Notes under the pieces: model-generated | What the model was told of the DNA's origin: nothing | Seen by the model: only the letters and a program-made list of their open reading frames with translations | Database searches by the model: none | In this document: positions 60,874-64,000 of the stretch, one piece after another | How the letters are laid out: the number at the start of each line of letters is the position of its first letter | Numbering within the stretch: the first letter of the stretch is position 1 | Source: G963663775 sp963664255 | Lineage (GTDB): Bacteria; Bacillota; Clostridia; Oscillospirales; Butyricicoccaceae | Direction of reading: 5' to 3' | Assembly: GCA_963664255.1 (NCBI GenBank) | Contig: OY760938.1 | Coordinates: 1,984,001 to 2,048,000, forward strand | Length of the DNA: 64,000 nucleotides | Translations under genes and position numbers: made by a program

Positions 60874-62662
60874 CTCCCTATAATAACTAATGTTTTTCTC
60901 TGAAAATCTCGCGTTTTCTTAAAATTACGCCAAATTCAAAAGAGCGATTGCGAAGCAGCACTGCATCCAGTGCACCAAATCAGGGAAAATGGGCATGACA
61001 ACCAAAGCGTCGCTTGTTTTGCGATATTTTGGCGATGGTAACCCACTTTTCCTGCGGCAGCAAACCTCCCATGTCTAACAGGGTCATTGCCCTAAATTCC
61101 TTCGTCCTGCCTGCCCGCAGATGGGTGTCAGCAATGCTCCTTTGCCGAGTCCTTGCTCTAATGGTGTAATGATGACTGACTACCTGCTCTTTTGTCTTTG
61201 AATTGCTTTGCTACATGACCTGGCTGTGACGCTTCCGGCGAGGTCATTGTGCGGTATTGCCCTTAAGCTGCCATTGCTGCCGGACGGCGAATGTCCCCAA
61301 GCAACCGTACTGGATCATAGTCCTCATCTTTGGTCACAAGGGCGAAAAACACCCGAATCAGCTTGCAGCATAGCGCAATGAGCGATTGCTTTTTCTTCAG
61401 TGGATTGTCTTTGCGGCTCGTGTAGTATCCGTGGATTTCCCTAAATTCTTGATTTGTTGCTACCAGCGGCAGAATGGCGCGGAATAGTAGTGCCCGCAGG
61501 CGATGCCTGCCACGTTTGCTGATCCCGCTTTGCCCCCGGTGTTTACCGGAACTGTTTTCACGAATCGCGAGTCCGGACAGTTTCTGAATCTGTTTTGGAG
61601 ACTGGAAACGTCCCAAATCTCCAACCTCGGCAAAGAAACCAGCGATGGTGAGTAGTCCCACGCCCTTAATTGCGAGCAGTTTCAGTACCGACGGAATTTG
61701 CACGCATAGCTCTTCTACAAGCGCCATAACGCTGTCATATTGCGTATGCTTGGCATGATAGTCCTCCAGAAGCAACCGAATTTCCATGCGGGCGGCATTG
61801 CTACCCTCGGTGCAGCCCATGCTGTGTTTTGCCGCTTCGTACAGAGTCTGCGCTCTTTTCATTCCAACGGCCCGCAGCTTGTTTTTGCGCCATATCTGGT
61901 TGATTCCTTCTGCTCCTGTCTTGACGACATCTGCTGGCAATGGCATATTGCCTAGCACCAATAGGCTACTCTGTGCTTTGAAATCCCCAAACACCTCGTG
62001 ATATTCAGGAAAGTAAATCTTGAGCCATCGCAGAATTCGGTTCTGGATTGACACCAGTTCCCGCACGATCCGCTCACGGCAGTTCATAGCGATACGCAGC
62101 TCCGCATACACCCCTTCCGGAATATATGGAACGTTATATCTTCCATCGATGACCAACTTGGCGATGGTTTTGGGGTCTTTGCTGTCTGTCTTGCTCGGAT
62201 GATTATCATCCAGCTCCTTGCATTGCTTGACGTGATATGGATTGACCAGTACGAGCCGGATGTCTTGATTCTTCAGATATGACGCCAGGCTAAACCAGTA
62301 ATGCCCTGTAGGCTCTGCGCCTACCATAATGTTGCTCTGTGTGGTCTCTCCAGACAAGCTTTTCATCCATGCCTGAAACTGTCCGAACCCTTCTCCATTG
62401 TTTGCGAAGCGAAACACACGACCCAGTTCCACGCCTCGCCAGTTAAATGCCCTGGCATAATGCGTTTCGCTGCCGATGTCCACTCCGATGACCATTGTCT
62501 CTGCTGTAACTTGACTTAACTTCTCATTTTGGGTAAAATTCATTTTGACGACCTCCGTTGTTTTTGAGTTGGGATTTCATCTGGCCAGATTTCATCCTCT
62601 CTATCCTAACCGGAGGTTGTCTTTTTTGCAATTCCCGTTTTTACCCCTTACAGGAATGCTCC
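60874..62662 (-). mobile_element. IS110-family element, copy 4
   Basis: 1785 bases plus GGAG at both junctions. Left junction ATAATAGGAG, right junction TATAGGGAGG then CACTATG. The empty site AGGAGGCACTATG is the ribosome site and start of the DUF4314 gene. A 13-bp inverted repeat abuts the insertion at 62663. Confidence 0.93.
61263..62543 (-). CDS. IS110-family transposase, copy 4
   Basis: 426 residues, intact. It has Thr in DPKTIAK and Ser in QKLSGL, the fourth combination of the two variable residues. Confidence 0.95.
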   Translation of the reverse strand: MNFTQNEKLSQVTAETMVIGVDIGSETHYARAFNWRGVELGRVFRFANNGEGFGQFQAWMKSLSGETTQSNIMVGAEPTGHYWFSLASYLKNQDIRLVLVNPYHVKQCKELDDNHPSKTDSKDPKTIAKLVIDGRYNVPYIPEGVYAELRIAMNCRERIVRELVSIQNRILRWLKIYFPEYHEVFGDFKAQSSLLVLGNMPLPADVVKTGAEGINQIWRKNKLRAVGMKRAQTLYEAAKHSMGCTEGSNAARMEIRLLLEDYHAKHTQYDSVMALVEELCVQIPSVLKLLAIKGVGLLTIAGFFAEVGDLGRFQSPKQIQKLSGLAIRENSSGKHRGQSGISKRGRHRLRALLFRAILPLVATNQEFREIHGYYTSRKDNPLKKKQSLIALCCKLIRVFFALVTKDEDYDPVRLLGDIRRPAAMAA

Positions 62663-62696
62663 TATTATGTAGAATGATGTGATATTCTACATAATA
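62663..62696. promoter_or_regulatory. 13-bp inverted repeat next to IS110 copy 4
   Basis: TATTATGTAGAAT / ATTCTACATAATA with an 8-base spacer. Before the insertion it ended two bases before the GGAGG of the DUF4314 gene, so it was either an operator or an RNA hairpin controlling access to the ribosome site. Confidence 0.65.
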
Positions 62697-62785
62697 GGCT
62701 ATCGTCTGCTATTTCATCTATATCGTTTATATTTATGCTATCAGGCGATTAACATCTAATAATAATTGAATTATTTAGCTTTGAA

Positions 62786-62838
62786 AATGAACCAGTGGTC
62801 TACTGCTTGACCAGTGGTTCATTTTCTTTTTTCCCTAT
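62786..62838 (+). terminator. terminator-like hairpin before the second recombinase gene
   Basis: GAACCAGTGGTC pairs with GACCAGTGGTTC with one central mismatch, then ATTTTC and TTTTTT. The rest of 62697-62883 shows no gene. Confidence 0.6.
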
Positions 62839-62883
62839 ACCCCATATAATTTTTTAAATACTATTTTACAGGAGAACAGGGCA

Positions 62884-64000
62884 ATGAGAGAAAACGAAAC
62901 ACAATTAACAGATAGCGAAGATCAAAAAGCACGTATACATGCACGATATAAAGGAATCGACCTGGAAGAGCTTGATGTCATTCCAGCTGTGCCAAAAGAA
63001 AATTTCTATGAAGACACAGCCGAAAAGAGAGTAGCCATATATGCACGGGTTTCTACGGATGATCCGCGTCAGACATCTTCCTATGAACTTCAAAAAAACC
63101 ATTATACTGACGTTGTCAGCCGTCATCCCGGCTGGAATCTGGTCAAAATTTATGCCGATGAGGGTATTTCCGGCACATCCCTTCAGCATCGTGATGCATT
63201 CATAAATATGATAGCGGATTGCAAGAATAGAAAGATTGATCTGATCGTTACGAAAACAGTAGCCCGTTTTGCAAGAAATATCGTGGACTGTATTGGTCAT
63301 GTACGTCAGCTTGCCGCTATGCAGCCCCCTATTGGTGTCTTTTTTGAGACAGAAAATATCTACACCCTCAACAGCAACAGCGAAATGCTTTTATCCTTTA
63401 TGGCAACTATGGCTCAGGAAGAATCCCATAACAAAAGTGAAATTATGAATTCTTCCATTGAAATGCGGTTTCGCAGAGGCATCTTCCTGACTCCTCCGCT
63501 TCTCGGCTATGATCAGGATGAAGATGGAAACCTTATTATCAACCAATCCGAAGCTGAGACAGTGCGCCTAATCTTTTTCATGTACCTCTATGGATATACC
63601 TGCACTCAGATTGCCGACACCCTGACCAAGCTTGGACGACTCACTAAGAAAAATAATGCCTCTTGGTCGCCAGGCTCCGTTTTACAGATTCTACAGAATG
63701 AACGGCATTGTGGGGATGTTCTTGCGCGAAAAACATGGATACCTAATTACCTTGACCATAAATCCAGAAAAAACAAGCAGAATCGGAATCAATACCGTAA
63801 GCGAAATCACCATGAAGCTATTATTTCCAGAGATGATTTCATTGCGGTTCAGCGCCTGATCAGCAATGCACGATATGGCAACAAAGGAATCCTCCCGGAA
63901 CTGAAAGTTATCCAGGATGGTACTTTAAAGGGGTTTGTCTCCGTAAATCCCAGATGGTCCGCTTTTTCTGCGGATGACTACCGTTCTGCATCTGAGAGTG
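62884..64000 (+). CDS. second large serine recombinase (runs off the window)
   Basis: The first 372 residues are present, with no stop before the window end. A 45-residue leader (MRENETQLTDSEDQKARIHA...) precedes the resolvase domain: IYARVSTDD with catalytic Ser57, YADEGISGTS, VARFARN and EESHNKSEIMN. The recombinase domain follows (PLLGYDQDEDG, ILQNERHCGDVLARKTW). This extended leader is typical of a clostridial transposon recombinase group distinct from that at 35733-37391. AGGAGA precedes the ATG. It marks another element boundary to the right. Confidence 0.9.
   Translation, partial: MRENETQLTDSEDQKARIHARYKGIDLEELDVIPAVPKENFYEDTAEKRVAIYARVSTDDPRQTSSYELQKNHYTDVVSRHPGWNLVKIYADEGISGTSLQHRDAFINMIADCKNRKIDLIVTKTVARFARNIVDCIGHVRQLAAMQPPIGVFFETENIYTLNSNSEMLLSFMATMAQEESHNKSEIMNSSIEMRFRRGIFLTPPLLGYDQDEDGNLIINQSEAETVRLIFFMYLYGYTCTQIADTLTKLGRLTKKNNASWSPGSVLQILQNERHCGDVLARKTWIPNYLDHKSRKNKQNRNQYRKRNHHEAIISRDDFIAVQRLISNARYGNKGILPELKVIQDGTLKGFVSVNPRWSAFSADDYRSASES

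Overview
The window looks like a chromosomal segment of an anaerobic, motile and probably spore-forming Clostridia bacterium. The signs are an [FeFe]-hydrogenase maturase (hydF) next to an aspartase gene, a CheX chemotaxis phosphatase, GreA, Tex, an RlmD-type rRNA methylase, strong AGGAGG ribosome sites and Firmicutes-type mobile genes. I judge Oscillospirales/Eubacteriales likely, but the sequence does not prove a genus. Base composition shifts from a GC-richer housekeeping part (about 1-23.6 kb) to an AT-richer accessory part (about 23.7-64 kb).

Region 1 (1-16.5 kb) is mostly core genome. It holds cheX, a flavodoxin-like gene, an aspA-hydF operon, a PPOX-family gene cut by an insertion sequence with the divergent hxlR regulator, greA, a dihydrolipoamide-dehydrogenase-like flavoprotein, two tRNA-Leu genes, a marR-membrane protein pair, a PAS-GGDEF-HD-GYP c-di-GMP protein, a curious four-residue-repeat peptide and tex.

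Region 2 (16.5-23.6 kb) is a tRNA-rich stretch with Pro, Leu, Tyr, Thr and Pro genes and the debris of old mobile elements: a tyrosine integrase, a phage-like relic, a broken SprT gene and a DUF4160/DUF2442 remnant. Between tRNA-Leu and tRNA-Tyr lies a gene-free block of about 650 bases with a promoter, a 10+8 bp pseudoknot and terminators, which I read as a large structured noncoding RNA. Two Met-rich small proteins and rlmD close the region.

Region 3 (23.7-64 kb) is an accessory/defence island made of nested mobile elements. In order it carries: an orphan nucleotide-cyclase-like gene; a five-gene candidate defence operon (Cro-type regulator, adenine methylase, double-GHKL ATPase with a histidine-kinase H-box, receiver protein, HNH nuclease); a dynamin-like GTPase; a large serine recombinase whose end overlaps an rlmD-like attachment sequence; a type I restriction operon with a Kiwa pair (kwaA-kwaB) nested between hsdS and hsdR; an element-type sigma factor; a marR/uvrA-like resistance pair; a relaxase module with a candidate oriT; a restriction-endonuclease-like gene whose end was replaced by an IS256-family insertion with an 8-bp target duplication; primase-like, HipA-like and DUF4314 genes; and a second serine recombinase running off the window.

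Four nearly identical 1785-bp IS110-family elements punctuate the window. All sit in the same target, AGGAGG, which in three cases lies in the ribosome-binding position before a gene. The element's end rebuilds GGGAGG there. Sequence variants are shuffled among the copies as if by gene conversion.
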